The notes under the pieces were generated by a model. The model saw nothing but the letters and a program-made list of their open reading frames with translations. It was not told the DNA's origin and made no database searches. From Nemophila menziesii (taxonomy: Eukaryota > Streptophyta > Magnoliopsida > Boraginales > Hydrophyllaceae): a stretch of DNA of 64,000 nucleotides. Positions 36,185 to 48,609 of this stretch are shown here, one piece after another. The stretch spans positions 2,232,001 to 2,296,000 of the forward strand of contig JARWIR010000051.1 in assembly GCA_029959085.1 (NCBI GenBank), in the 5' to 3' direction. Within the stretch, counting starts at the first letter, position 1. Each line of letters opens with the position of its first letter. Position numbers and translations under genes: made by a program.

Positions 36185-36651
36185 ATTTTGCATTTTTTAT
36201 AAAGTTTTTCAATTTTTTAATTTTTAATTCTTTAATAAAAAATTTACTGTAATAATCATAAAAAAAATTCATAAAGATTCTATTTAATGGTAATTATCTC
36301 GTTTAAACATCTATATAGTAATTACCATTGTATAAAGCTTTATTATTTTTAATTTTTTATAAAAAAAATTAGCAATTGTATAAAACTAATGGCAGATCGT
36401 TGATCAAGAAAAGTATTTTTGTATAATACTAATGGAAGATCGGTGGCCAAGGAGGATATTTTTTTAAGTAAAGGCGCTCCTCAAAGGAGCGTCTCTGAAT
36501 TAGATTAATTAGTGGGGTATTAAACTAATGGGCTGAAAAAGAAGGAGGCGCTCCTCGGAAGAGCGCCTATATGTTAGTTCTGCAATTATTTTACTGAATA
36601 AGTTTTTGTTGCAATTATTTTTTTTAAATATGTTACAAATAAAAAAACTCC
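35553..36651. mobile_element. Palindromic foldback element with GGCGCTCC stem-loops
   Basis: Ends GGAGTTTTTTTTATTTGTAAC and its inverse. Inverted repeats extend for more than 300 bp per arm, nearly the whole 1.1 kb. AAATTTT flanks both sides (35546-35552 and 36652-36658), weak because of low complexity. Four small GC-rich hairpins of the type GGCGCTCC..GGAGCGCC stand near 35636, 35713, 36474 and 36546. No coding capacity. Confidence 0.7.
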
Positions 36652-37055
36652 AAATTTTGTGCCAGATTACCTCTACTAACGGATTTCGTCCAATTTTTTA
36701 TATTGTGAAATAATTTTTAATTAATTAAAATTATTGTAATCATTGTTTTAATCATTATTTTATCACATAAGTTTGAAAAAATAAAAATTAATCCTCCAAT
36801 TTTTTTTTCAAACAACTCTCCGTCTACATTAATTAATGAGGTTATTGTTGATAACATCCTCATTAAACTCTCTAATTGTTTTTTTATGCCTTCAATAATT
36901 TATTTTATAAAAAAATGCCTAATAAAGTAATTATTTATAGAAAACATCCCCTTTATATTTTCTATATCTTTACTACCCTTATTATTAAATATATTATTTT
37001 ATTTTAATGCTATATTAATTTTTAAATATTAAACAAATAATAGGGTACTTCTTTC

Positions 37056-37135
37056 ACCACCACCACCACCACAACCACCATGTATGTAACCACCACTACA
37101 TCCACCCCAACCATCACCACCTCCACCACCTACTA
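37056..37135. repeat. (ACC)n-rich simple repeat
   Basis: Imperfect CAC/CCA triplets over 80 bp. Confidence 0.8.
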
Positions 37136-37506
37136 CTACTAATTCCATCACACGCGCGCGTCCGTGAAATTTTTTTAAAATCGTCATAACTAATTCAAAA
37201 AAAATCAGAAAATTAAAAAAAAAAAATTGAATAAATCTAATTAATATTTAAGTCTATGATTTTTTTTGATTTTTTTGAATGTTTTGAATTTTTTCGAATT
37301 TTTTTAATTTTTTTTTTCACAGACACGGAATTCCATGTTTTAAACCGTGAAATAAACATGAAATTCCATGTTTTAAACACGAAATTCCATGTTTCTGCGA
37401 AAAAAAAATTAAAAAAATAAAAAAAAAATCAAAAAATTCCGAAAATTCCGAAAAAAATCATAGACGTAAATATTAATTTGATTTATCCAAATATAATTTT
37501 TTTTTT

Positions 37507-38278
37507 GAGTAATGCTATATATCACCCCTTCACCTCTTATGTGGAGCCTATGTGTAAGTTCTAAAAACCAATTATAATGTTTCTCTTTCTTGAATGGCTT
37601 TTTTCTCTCTCTTTCATTTAACCTCCACATAGGCTCCACATAGGAGGTGAAGGGGTGAAGGTAGGGCTGCAAATGAACCGATACTCTCACCAAGGGCTTG
37701 AGTTTGAGTTCGTTAAGGGTTTGTTTGAGTTCGGCTCGTTAGTTAAACAAGCCAAGCTCAAGCTTTAAATTCAGGCTCGTTTACTAAACGAGACAAACTC
37801 AAACCTATATAAGCTCGATTCGTTAAGCTCGTGAACAGTTTGGTAAGGGTTCTTTAAGAGCTCGTTAATAGGCTTGGTAGATATATTCAATTAAAAATTA
37901 TATATGTATACATGTAAAAAGTCAAAACTACGTAAAACTTTTGTATTATGTAATTAATCCTAACTAAAATATTTTATATCTAATAAGTAATTCTTTTTTA
38001 TATCTAATAAATATGCTACTAGTATCTAGGGTTACAAATGAACCGATACTCTTACCAAGGGCTCGAGTTTGAGTTCGCTAAGGGCTTGTTTGAATTCGGC
38101 TCGTTAGTTAACAAACCAAGCTCAAGAAAGCTAAAGCTTGGTTCGGCTCGTTTCGTTTCAAACTCAAACCAAGCTCAACCTCACTAAAATATTAGCAAAC
38201 AAACTCAAGAAAGCTAAAGTTTGGCTCGGTTCGGTTCGTTTGCAGCCCTAGGTGAAGGGGTGATATATATCATTACTC
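37507..38278. mobile_element. Small foldback MITE split by a hAT
   Basis: Ends GAGTAATGCTATATATCACC and the inverse GGTGATATATATCATTACTC. A second internal pair, CTCTTATGTGGAGCCTATGTG against CACATAGGCTCCACATAGGAG, makes it almost fully palindromic. Without the hAT inside it would be about 170 bp. Confidence 0.75.
37662..38250. mobile_element. Non-autonomous hAT element (589 bp) with exact 8-bp duplication, nested in the MITE
   Basis: Ends TAGGGCTGCAAATGAACC and inverse GGTTCGTTTGCAGCCCTA; GGTGAAGG flanks both sides exactly (37654-37661 and 38251-38258). The first 110 bp recur as a diverged internal direct copy from about 38026 (GGTTACAAATGAACCGATAC). No ORF. Confidence 0.88.
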
Positions 38279-38512
38279 TTTTTTTTTTTTTTTTTGAATT
38301 AGTTATGACGATTTTAAAAAAAAATCACGGACGCGCGCGTGTCTTTATTAGCTTTTTCTTATTTTTTTAATTGTTAATTATAGAGGGTAATTTTGGATGG
38401 AGCTGTTTTCAATAAATATTTTATTCTAGGCACCTTTTTCTAAATAAGTTTTTTAATAGGCATCAATCAACTTAAAAAATACAAAATTTATATCGTTGAA
38501 TTAATTTTGCAA

Positions 38513-38770
38513 GGCAAGTGTCAATGGCAACATGGACCATTCAGCCGATTCTCCGTCTTATTCAGCAGAGAGCGGTTGAAGCAGGGCATATCTCCTTTCG
38601 ACATATCCCACGAAGGATGAATTGTCAGGCAGACCGGATTGCGAAAATCGTTAGACACAGGGCCAACGGATTAGATGACGCAACAGGAGAGATGATCGGG
38701 GATTTCAGACGCCTCGGCATCGGATAACAGAGGGCTTTCTTTATGAGGGAACTTTGTCCAAAAAAAAAAA
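38513..38770 (+). mobile_element. 5'-truncated LINE insertion (RNase H tail, poly(A), 14-bp target duplication)
   Basis: AATTAATTTTGCAA stands on both sides (38499-38512 and 38771-38784) and the insert ends in a run of A, which is the target-primed reverse transcription signature. The insert reads as the final part of a LINE RNase H domain, including HISFRHIPRRMNCQADRIAK (residues about 22-41 of the frame from 38518), with a stop at 38727 and a 30-bp 3' UTR. Dead on arrival. Confidence 0.92.
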
Positions 38771-38784
38771 AATTAATTTTGCAA

Positions 38785-40110
38785 CTTCAACTTCTTCCCC
38801 ATCTATACACACATATCCACCACAATCACCATTCTCATCATTATCAGAATTCCAAACATCCATACTTAAAAAAAAAAATTAAAGTATAAAAAAAATTAAA
38901 GTATAAAAAAAATGTAAAACTTAAAACAAAAATTGGCCCAAAAAAATTAAAACCCAAACTCATCTCTTCATCCCAACCTTTCTTTCTGCCAACTGAGCTT
39001 CGAAAAATACTCCAATTTCAAAGGCCATTAACTCATTTTCCAGCGCTTTTCAACTTACCTCCTATTCGCTCTTCTCCGTCAGAAAGGAATTCACCATAAA
39101 TCTAAGTCTTTTACCCTTTCAATTGGGAAAGGTTTAGGGAAAAAATGAAGAAGATCGATAAAAAAAAGGCCACTCATATATATATAATGAAAAAGTGAGC
39201 GATTACAGTAGCCAAAGTTGTACCAAAAAAGTGAGCGATTCAAAGCAGTGGCCAAATGTGTACCAACAATGGTTATCTTTCCTTGGAAAAGAAAATTAAT
39301 TAGAAGGAGTAACACTGACATCAATTGACATAACGACTTGAGCCTTGTCAATTAACGACCAGATTTAGTGAGGCTCATTGCATGGTGCGATTTATAGTGA
39401 CCAATGGTGCGATTTATAGTGACCAATAGTGAGATTTATAGGGTTGAGTGATGATGGTGGTGAGATTTGAGGGGGCAATTTACAGGGTTTTGGTAATTTT
39501 TATAGGAGAAAGTGGGAGTGCAGGGAAGAAGAGAAAGAAGAAGGGGGAAGGGAGAAGGAGTTGGAGATGAGTGTGTGATTTTGAAATTATTTGTAAGAAA
39601 GTGGGGTCCAGGGAAGGAGAAGAAGGGGGAGGAGGGTTATTGTCTAATTTATTTATTTTTAATGATTTGGGGTATTTGTAGTATTTAAAAAAAATTGGGG
39701 GTCAAATTTAAATTTGTTAAACTTATGGGTTAAAATAATAATGTAAACTAAATTAAATTAATTAAAAATATTACAAAAATACATTAATAATAAATTATCA
39801 AAAAAATTGGACGTAATCCGTTTGTAGGGGTAGCGCGAATTTTTGTACAGGGAGTGAAGGGGCATGTTTTATTAAGTAAAGGGTAAAATTAACAAACAAG
39901 TAATTGTACAAAGGAAAAATAGTGTATATAATCAAGAATTTATCTTTTGAACTTTCTTTCGTCAATTTGACTTTAATTTCAATTACTTTTCAATCTAGTA
40001 GTTTTTGTTCTATCAGAATGATGTTGTCTATGGAAGCGATTAACTTTTTACCCATTAGGACTTCATCCACCAAACCCCTGATAGAGGTACCCACAGATTG
40101 AATTAATCAC
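38785..40110. other. Non-coding interior of the nested stack, then spacer
   Basis: No gene. At 39387-39450 a GGTGCGATTTATAGTGACCAAT unit repeats about 2.5 times. 39500-39650 is purine-rich. Confidence 0.4.
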
Positions 40111-43010
40111 ATGTAAAAAATATCAAAAGTTATCACATATCTACAAAGAATCATTCTACGCCAATTGCTAGAGGACAACAAGGATTTATTTGCTCAGAAA
40201 ATCAATGTTATGGTGGGTAATGAAACCAAATTATCTATCAACCAAATACACGTAAGAACAAAAGCCAAGACAATCCATCAGAAATGAAGAATGTTCTTGT
40301 AGGACAAAAGATACTATCATTAAGGAAGAAGTATAAAGATCACTACTTGCAAATCATATATGCGAGGTGAATTCCCCAAAGTAGATAGTAAATACAATGG
40401 TAGTATCCAACCAAAGATAGTCAGATAATTTGTGTGGACTTCACCAATATTAGTAGAGCATGTCCAAAAGATTTTTATCCATTGCCACAAGTGGACAAGT
40501 TGGTTGATTCTATGATAGGTTATCCCTTCCTAACATTCATGGATGCCTGTAAAGGGTATACTCAAATAAGAATGGCCTTAGAGGACAAAGATAAAATTGA
40601 ATACGCGTGAGAGAAATGTTTGTATTGCTACTGAGTGATTCCCTCTGACCTTAAGACTGTTGGAGTTACTTACCAATAAATGGTAAATAAAGTTTTTGAG
40701 CATCAAGGCGGAAGGAACATGGAAATATACATTGATGACATGCTCTATAATATCAAAACCTGTGAAGAGGGCCTGGTAGATCTGAAAAAGATGTCTTCGG
40801 CGTCAGCGTAAGTGGGCATGAGGTTAAATTTAAAAAAACACGCCTTTAAAGTATCACCATGCAATGTTTTTTTGGATTTGTGGTGTGCCAGTGAGGAACA
40901 TATACAATTAGACAAAGTTTAAACAATCCCGATCAATAAAGAAACTACAGTCTTTGACATTTAAGGTGGCCATGTTGAGTCAATTCCTGTATATATATGT
41001 GGAAAAGTGGGTCCAATTCTTTTTAGCACTACGCAAGCCGAAAGATTTCATTTGGAAACTAGAATGCTAGATGACATTTGAAGATCTAAAAGCTTACATG
41101 GCTGATGTTCCAATGTAAGATAAACTGATCAAGGAAGATCAACTGATCTTCTACTTACCATCCATCCAAGAAGCCATTGAAACCGTATTAATTCAAGAGG
41201 ACATTGGCAAACAAAACCGAAATACTACGTCAAAAAAATATTACAAGGAGCGGAATTTCAATACACATTGAAAATATAGCTTTGGACCTAGTCATATTTA
41301 TGAGAAAGTGAAATCCCTACTTCGAGGCTCACTCAATAGAGGTGCTAACTGATGTACCACTAAAGAAAGTGTTATCAAAACCCTAGGTGTCAGGTCGGTT
41401 CCTCAAATAGGCTGTTGAACTATCGCATTTCAATATGGCATATGATGGTCGACTACTATTAAAGCGCAAACCCTTGAGGATTTTATCGTTGAGGATACTA
41501 TCGATCTCAAGGACAGAGCTAACAAAGTAGATGCAAAGAAGGAATGATAATTGGAAAAAGACAAAATCGCTAATGATCAAGGATGCAGTATGTGCGAGTG
41601 ATCCTAAACTCCGAGGTGATGGAATAAATGTAGCTATCCATCTAAAATTTCTGGCCACTAATAATGAGGATGATTATGAGGCCATCTAAAACTCCGAGGT
41701 GAAATATGTGTTTGATTTGAGAGCAACCCTTGGTCAAAGTCATTACCGGCTCTCAGCTAGTCGAGTGTTAATACACTTAGTTGTACGAGGTTTGGAATTC
41801 AAGGACGAGTGATTATCAAGTTAAGGTAAATTTTTATGACCGACGTTCATTATCTTCAAGCTCACAAATGTGACCAGATATCAGAATAGCTTAGTTGACT
41901 CGCTTGCCAAGTTAGCTTTGCAGAAAAAACGAGCAAAGGGATTGATATATAGTAGTTGGATGATACTACATACCACTTTTTTGGGACCTCAAAGTAGCTG
42001 ATTTTGAAGCCGAACTAGGTTGTGTGACACAAATTCAATAATAGCCCCAAGATGGAACTTTGAGTGGAACAACTCGCAAAAAATAGCTTTCCTATCCAAA
42101 GTAGGAAGATATGCCCTACATGCCAAAAGAATATATAAACGCTCCTACAGGGGGGTCATTGTTAAGATGTGTGAAGTTAGAATAGGATAAATAGTCTTAC
42201 AAGAATTACATGAAGGAACATGCAACAATCATGTTGACTACATAATGCTCACGAAAAGAATGATGAATCAAGGATATTACTATCGACGACTAACTAAAGA
42301 TGCTGAGAGCTTGTCAACATTATACTCCAATACCTCAATTTCCAACTGAGGAGATAAATCCAATGATGAGTATATGGCCTTATCATCGATGGGGCATATA
42401 CATAAATGGTATGTTATGAACAACCATAAAAATAATAGATGGGTGTACGTAGTGGTGGATTACTTCACACGATGGATAGAAGCCGAAGTAGTGTTAAGAG
42501 TAAACACAAAGAGTTCTTGGATATTCATGTGGAAAAAAATCATTTATTTTTTGAAATTCCCTTATTAGGGATCGAGACCCAATGTTCATTAAATCTTTCT
42601 GGCAAGAACTATTCAAGTTACAAGGCACAAAGTTATCCATAAGCGATTTCTATCATCCTCAAACAACTAGTAAAATTGAAAATTTAACAAAAGGTTGGAA
42701 CCATAATAGAGGTGTTTTGTTATGTACAATCCATCAAACTAGGTAGCATATTTGCCTTGGGTAGAGTTATGGTACAACTTCTCATAACACTTTACAGTAG
42801 GTATGACACCATTGCAAGATTTATATGGTCGATATCCATATTCGATTTGTCTGTTACGTAGAAATTTTCTTCAGGCTTAATAGCACATCAAGGAATATGC
42901 TAATAAAAAAACATAGAGATGACAAAATTGTAGTTGGAGACCTTGTATGGGTTAAACTACGACCATATAGACAACTATCACTGCGAGGTCCGTTTAAATT
43001 TTAACGTAGC
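40111..43010 (+). pseudogene. Ty3/gypsy pol remnant (RT, RNase H, integrase), heavily decayed
   Basis: Plus strand, with stops and shifts throughout. LEDNKDLFAQ (near 40170) is followed by CVDFTNISRACPKDFYPLPQVDKLVD (40432-40510) and FLTFMDACKGYTQIRMALED (RT motif A, 40527-40586). MEIYIDDML comes next (motif C, YIDD, near 40715), then LNLKKHAFKVSPCNVFL. An RNase H-like stretch lies around 41660-41930 (RYQNSLVDSLAKLAL near its end). Integrase pieces are LQELHEGTCNNHVDY near 42205 and NNRWVYVVVDYFTRWIEAEVV (42431-42495, catalytic Asp in VVDYFTRW). Order and motifs fit plant Ty3/gypsy elements. gag and LTRs were not recognised. Confidence 0.88.
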
Positions 43011-43382
43011 CATTTGTTGGACTCGCAACCCTTCGGAGAGAATCTAACCAAGGTTTATCCAGAATAACAGTGTGGGTAAGGACATCTTGTCTCGACAATC
43101 TCTCTAAAGATTGGATTAAGGTTTTACCAAAGTTACCTCGTGAGGTCTTACACCAAACTCAATAAACTCACTAGGAGATTTAATCAAGGATTAATAGAGT
43201 AACACGTAGGTTATTCACTGGACTTGATCTTGCCTTTCTAAAGGAAGAATCAAGTTTTTACCGTGGTATCCCCATATAGAATACAAAAAGTCACGCTAAC
43301 CGACTACTCAACCTGAGTACACGTTTCAAGACCGTGAACAAAATATAATAGAAGGAGATGTACCCGAAGAAAATAAGGAGTA

Positions 43383-43385
<3 letters not shown>
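43011..43385. other. Unassigned, probably decayed element interior
   Basis: No ORF; contains ordinary low-complexity sequence only. Confidence 0.35.

Positions 43386-43439
<54 letters not shown>
43386..43439. repeat. (AAT)n microsatellite, ~18 units
   Basis: Pure TAA/AAT triplets over about 54 bases. Confidence 0.95.
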
Positions 43440-43441
<2 letters not shown>

Positions 43442-43449
43442 GGTGAATC

Positions 43450-43760
43450 ATGGTAACAATTGTGTACTTTGATCTCGATCGCCACGAGAAGCTTTATCAT
43501 CATCTGCTCGAGAATTTGGCGGCTTCGCAGAGGCATCTGGAATCCAAAAAATATGTCAAGACTAAAGGGAGGTGTATTTCCGATTTCAAGGGATTTCATA
43601 TAGGGTTGGAAAGAATCCCAAATGGGAGATCCTCACGCCTTAATTTGATAGAGATAGTCGGGTGGAACAAACCTAGACAGGGGTTAAAATTAAATGTCGA
43701 TATGAGCGTAAATCCTTGTGCTAGCTTGGAGGGTGGGGCTTTCAAGAGGATTAATAAGAG
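43450..43760 (+). pseudogene. LINE RNase H start fragment
   Basis: The open frame contains GWNKPRQGLKLNVDMSVNPCAS, the beginning of the LINE RNase H domain (usual form W..P..G..KLN.DG with the first catalytic Asp), then LEGGAFKRI. The upstream part is a Lys/His-rich linker. It ends in a TA repeat at 43760. Confidence 0.6.
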
Positions 43761-43914
43761 ATATATATATATATATATATTGTAATGGATATTAAGGTTT
43801 TGTAGGAAATACGTACTTCATACGTTCACAAAGTTGACAAATCTTCACGAGTGATTGGTGTGGGTTGCTCAATTATGCACTAGCACTACTACAGATCTGG
43901 TCTTTAGGGACGAA

Positions 43915-44200
43915 AAAATTAGCGGCGACTCGCGTTTCTTCACTAAGTTAACTGTTAGCGACGACAAGCAGTATTCGTCACTAAACAATTAAAAATTCGT
44001 CGCTAAAGACATTTCTTGTTAACGACGACATGCGTTCGTCGTTAGATTTAAAAACTTCGCCGCTAATATTGTTATTTTTTTTGAAATTTTATTTTAGTAA
44101 AAATGTCTTTGGTTTATAGCGACGACCTATGTTGTCGCTAGAAGTCATTACGCGCGACAAAAATTTAAACTACTAGAGACGAAACGCGGGTCGCCGCTAT
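43915..44200. repeat. Left subterminal repeat block of the CACTA element
   Basis: About a dozen GCGACGA / TCGTCGC units in mixed orientation; in CACTA elements such units bind the TnpA-type protein. Confidence 0.8.
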
Positions 44201-44953
44201 AAAAAACTTAAAATAAAACACAAGCAGTTTTTCCAGAACAGAAAATACCCCATTATTATATTTTTCTCCCACTTTCTCTCAAAACCCTAACTTCTATTAT
44301 CCCAAACCTTTATTACTTGGTTCACTAAATCATCTAACACCATTCTCGGGTCCATATTCGTGGTTGGGCAAGGTCAATCTACATATTCTTTAACCAATTC
44401 AAGATATTTTTCAAAATATTCAAATTTTTTAATTTTGATTTTGTTGAATATAATGGTGAATTGCATGATTTAATGTTTTATTAGATTAATAAATAATTAT
44501 TACACCATTAATGGGTCCACATTCAAGGTGGGGTATGGTCAATCTTCAATATTCCTATCCAATTCAAGGTATTTTCAATAAAATTCATACTTTTTCTAAT
44601 TTGTTTTTTTTATAATTGTTAAAAATATGTGATCACATTGTATAAAATGTGATTAGGCTAATAAATACTTTCTAAATGATTTTATTTTTGATTGATATGT
44701 TGTAAATCATGCAATTGTCCATTTATGTTTATTATTTTCTTATATATGTATGTATTTTTTGATTAGTTATATATGAAATTATTTTTCTATTTAATAGTTT
44801 GAAATTTTAATTCATTCAGTGTGTTGTAATTTTAATTATTTTATTTGTTTGGGCTGTAATTTTTATTTTAATTATCATTTGGGTTGTAATAATTATTTAT
44901 TTTATTTTCGTATTTGTGTAGTTGATTACCTATATCAAATTGTTATTAAAAGA

Positions 44954-47900
44954 TGTCTTCGGGTCTTGATAAGAGTTGGATCAAAGCCATTGACCTTTTG
45001 TCGGAAGAATATATTTATGGTGTACGGATGTTGTCGAGTTTGCCGTCAAACAAGTTGGTTTTAATGACAATATTTTTTGCCCATGTAATCTTTGTTCGAA
45101 TAATCATCGATATCCATCACAAACGGTTAGGACTCACCTTTTACTGCATGGGGTTATGTCCACGTGTGAGGTTTGGACAAAACACGGTGAAATACTAGAC
45201 ATTCCCGAAGAAACCGTGCCAAATCTAGAAAATGAAATGCTAAATGCGTGTGACGATTTGAGAACCAGTTACGATATTGGTGGACATTCGGGTAATACCG
45301 TGATGGCAGACGCACATCAAACAAGTCGTGGCATTTTTGAAGCGATGTTCGAGGAAATGGAGCCTAATTATATCCTGGATCTTCAGTGATGAGTTCCTTG
45401 AATTTAATTGCAAAGCTTATGCACATAAAGGTAAAAAACAAGTGGACTAACACATCTTTCACTGAGCTCTTGGAATTGGTTGGGCGTGTTTTGCCCAAAC
45501 CTCACAATTTGCCTGGGTCTTACGAGGAATGCAACAAGAAGTTGAAAAGTATGGGTATGGGTTATACTACTATTTAGGTTTGCTTGAATGAGTGTACCAT
45601 TGTTTACAAGGAGAATGAATTCCTCGACAAGTGTCCAGTATGCAGTGAGTCTAGATGGGATCCGAAAAAGGGTAAGAAAGTACACCGTAAAAATCTTCGT
45701 TATTTTCCAGTTGTCCCGAGGTTGCAACGTCTATACGCTTCGAAGCACACCGCCGAAGAAATGATATGGCACCATACCGGATAGAGTACCGATCCAGATG
45801 TGTTACGTTTCCGGTTGATGGTGATAGTTGGAAGAGATTTGCAGAGCTACATCCTGAGTTTGCTAGCGAACCTCGTAATGTATATTTGGGTCTCAGTATC
45901 GATGGTTTTTGTCTGTTCTCTATGCAGGATAACTCGTACATCATGTGGCCATATATTGATCGTCTACAACTTGCCACTGTGGGTATGCATAAAGGAAACC
46001 ACATTTCAGCTTTGTTTATAGATTCCAGGTCCGCGTTCACCCAAAAATGACATCGATGTCTATCTCCGCCCTGTTATAGATGAGTTGAACATGTTGTGGG
46101 AAACATAGATCTCTATGTATGATTCTCATACGAAGCAAGTGTTTACAATGAAGGTTTGTTTTTTGTCCACCACTAATGACTACCCCGCTAGGTCATCCAC
46201 ATCAGGTTGGTAGGGTCAAGGTTACTTAGCGTGTACAGAATGCATGGATTCTACTCCATCGTTGAAGGTGAAAAAAGGTGTAGTATATTTTGATCATAGA
46301 CGATGGTTATCTACGAGATATCGGCTTAGGAAAGACAAAACTTTGTATCCACGTGAAGAGTTCAGGGCACCCCCCCCCCCCCGAGGAAATATAGTTCGGC
46401 CTATATTCAAACACAGCTATATGGGTTGCCCATTGTGTTTCCTGGTAACACAAGGATTTTGTGGGCAAGCCGACGAAAAAAACTGGTCCTCGCGAGTTTA
46501 AAGAATATTTTTTATCGCTTATCTTATTGGTCAAAAAATCTGTTAAAACATAACATCGATGTTATGCATTACGAGAAGAATGTGTGCGATAGCTTGCTCG
46601 GTACATATGTAGGACTTGATGGGAAACCCAACAAAGATAACGCGAACGAGAGAATGGATCTTAATGATATGGGCATCAGGAAAGAATTATGGTTGATAAC
46701 AAGAGGAGGTAAATCGGTACTCAAGCAAGGAAAGTATACGTAGTCTACTGATAAGAGAGAATTATTTCTTGACTGGTTGAAGACACATAAGTTTCCCGAT
46801 GGATTTTGCATCTAGTTTGAGGTACAATGTTCAAAGTGATAGGGGAAAGATTATTAGAATGAAATCACACGATTGTCATGTAATGATGTAGTATCTTTTA
46901 AGTGTCTAGTTTACCCAGGCTTATAAAGGATAAATTAATAAGTGGTGCGATTATTGGGTTGGCTAACGTGTTTAGAGTCCTTTGTAACAAGAATTTAAGT
47001 AGGAAAGAGTTGGAATCTGGTAAGGCGGGAGTGGTTGAAGTGATGTGCAAACCAGCATTGATTTTACTCCCGCATTTTTTGATATAATGATCCACTTGGT
47101 GATACACTTATACGATGAAGCATTATTAGGGGGTCCCGTTAAAATGCGGTGGATGTATCCATTTGAAAAAGTTAAAAGAGTATATTCAGAATGATCCGGG
47201 TAGATACAACGACCCATTGCTCAAACCGAAAGAGCTATCCATTTTTAAGAGTCAGTGTACTCCAGTTGGTAAAAAAGAGTTTGGTCATTTACCACGTAGA
47301 GAGAAGGATCAAATCACCTGGTATATTCCGAATAATTGTGACGAGATCGAACCATACATGACGTAAGTAGCCGTAATTTATGTTTAAAAATTTATTCACA
47401 CATTATTTTTTATTATTTTCTTACAATTTAGACAGCACGAATCGACGCTATCGGGAACTGCTAAAGCAATAGAGGAGATGCACCGACAAGCGTTTAAGGG
47501 GTGGTTTTTGGAAAAGGTACGTAACATGTACATTAAGTTGGACACTTTCCTTATTTGAAAACTTCCCATCTAAGGAAAATATCTTTATTCAGAGTCCTTC
47601 CTTATTTTGAAACTTTTTTTATTCGGTTAAACTTTCCTTTTTTTATAATCTTACTTAATACACAATTACTTAACTCTTATTACGTTTGCTAGATTCATGC
47701 TATGCGCGTGGCTGGTGATACAATCGCTACACCTGAGATGGTGTCCTTGGTGAACATGTCTTATGGCCTGGTCCATACATACGATTCATGTATCGTGAAT
47801 AGTGTCAAATGGTTTACTAAAGCAAAAGGATAAAAAAGAGTGACTTAAGATTACGGAGTATCTGCCATGTATAATGAGACCCCTTTTTACATTCAATGAT

Positions 47901-48404
47901 GGTTGTACTGTTGTGTTATTCGTTTGTAAGTGGTATAATACATCAAAGGTAAAGAAAGAACACGGGGTAACCTTCATCAATACATCTGCTTTTTGGTTGG
48001 AGACAGAACTGTACATTTTAGCGACGCAAGCCAAAAAAGTGTTTTATATTCACGAGATCAATACATAGAAAACAATGAAAGGATGAAAAGCCGTTTGGGA
48101 AATTAACGATCGTCAGAGGTGGATCCACGAGTTATGGGGTGTGGAGTCATTATCAACTGATAACGTGCGTATCACGATTTCGTTGGGGAACACGGAGACA
48201 GAATACTCGCGACTAAACTTGGCTACTAATGAAGAGATCGTGTTTGACACGGAGAAACTCATAAGTAATTTGCAGGTTGGCCTAGTTTTTTATGAAGACG
48301 AGGAGATGTTAGATGACACATGGGAGGAGTACGGAGATGAGGAACTTATTACAGTTGATAGTGATGAGAAGCCTATAGACACTAGCAGAGACGAAATTGA
48401 TTAG
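44954..48404 (+). pseudogene. CACTA transposase, TNP2/Transposase_21 type, with DUF4218 and DUF4216 regions, broken
   Basis: The ATG at 44954 opens MSSGLDKSWIKA, close to the usual start of TNP2-like proteins. Several frameshifts and stops follow, but the family order is clear. First comes a CPC..C-type zinc-binding start near 45080, then EVWTKHGE, CPVCSESRW and WHHTG..FPVDGDSWKRFAELHPEF (45780-45860). RNVYLGLSIDGF follows (45875-45910), then CTECM, and HNIDVMHYEKNVCDSLLGT (46549-46605), a signature of Transposase_21. A DUF4218-like part follows (RWMYPFEKVK near 47145). Two introns seem present (about 47365-47432 and 47517-47691). A DUF4216-like C-terminus (VVLFVCKWYNTS.., LATQAKKVFYIHE) and an acidic tail end at 48404. 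Not functional as it stands. Confidence 0.9.
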
Positions 48405-48609
48405 ATATTTGATTTTTAATCTTTTTATGTTTCATTTGTTAAATTTTCTTAAAATGGATTTGATTTTTATTTTAAGGTTGTTACAATGTTGTTAAAATTT
48501 TATTAGTCGATTAATTTTGATGTTTATTTGTATTTTTTTTAAATTTAAGATATAATAAATAAGTATATTTGTAATGTTTAAGATGATTTTAAAACAAAAA
48601 AAATACTTA

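Larger units (their letters stand above)
36885..38470. mobile_element. Second-layer inverted-repeat element
   Basis: Left arm 36885-37210 and right arm 38290-38470 share, in reverse, ATGCCT..., TAGAAAACA.., CACGCGCGCGTCCGTGA (37151-37167 and 38325-38341) and AAAATCGTCATAACTAATTC. The left arm has an extra ACC-rich stretch (37056-37135). It lies within the element at 35505-39890. Target duplication not identified. Confidence 0.55.
35505..39890. mobile_element. Outermost inverted-repeat element of a nested stack (ends uncertain)
   Basis: Left-end sequence, TACCCTTACTT..AAAATGCTC (about 35513-35541) continued at 36660-36810 (AACGGATTTCGTCCAATTTTTT), is matched in reverse by 39660-39890 (AACGGATTACGTCCAATTTTTT, GTACAAAAATT, TACCCTTTACTT). 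The left repeat is split by the insertion at 35553-36651. No target duplication could be confirmed and no transposase was seen. Mutator-like by its long inverted repeats. Confidence 0.5.

Noticed and set aside
45404..46040. Minus-strand ORFs opposite the CACTA transposase
   Set aside because: Antisense shadows of the transposase reading frame.
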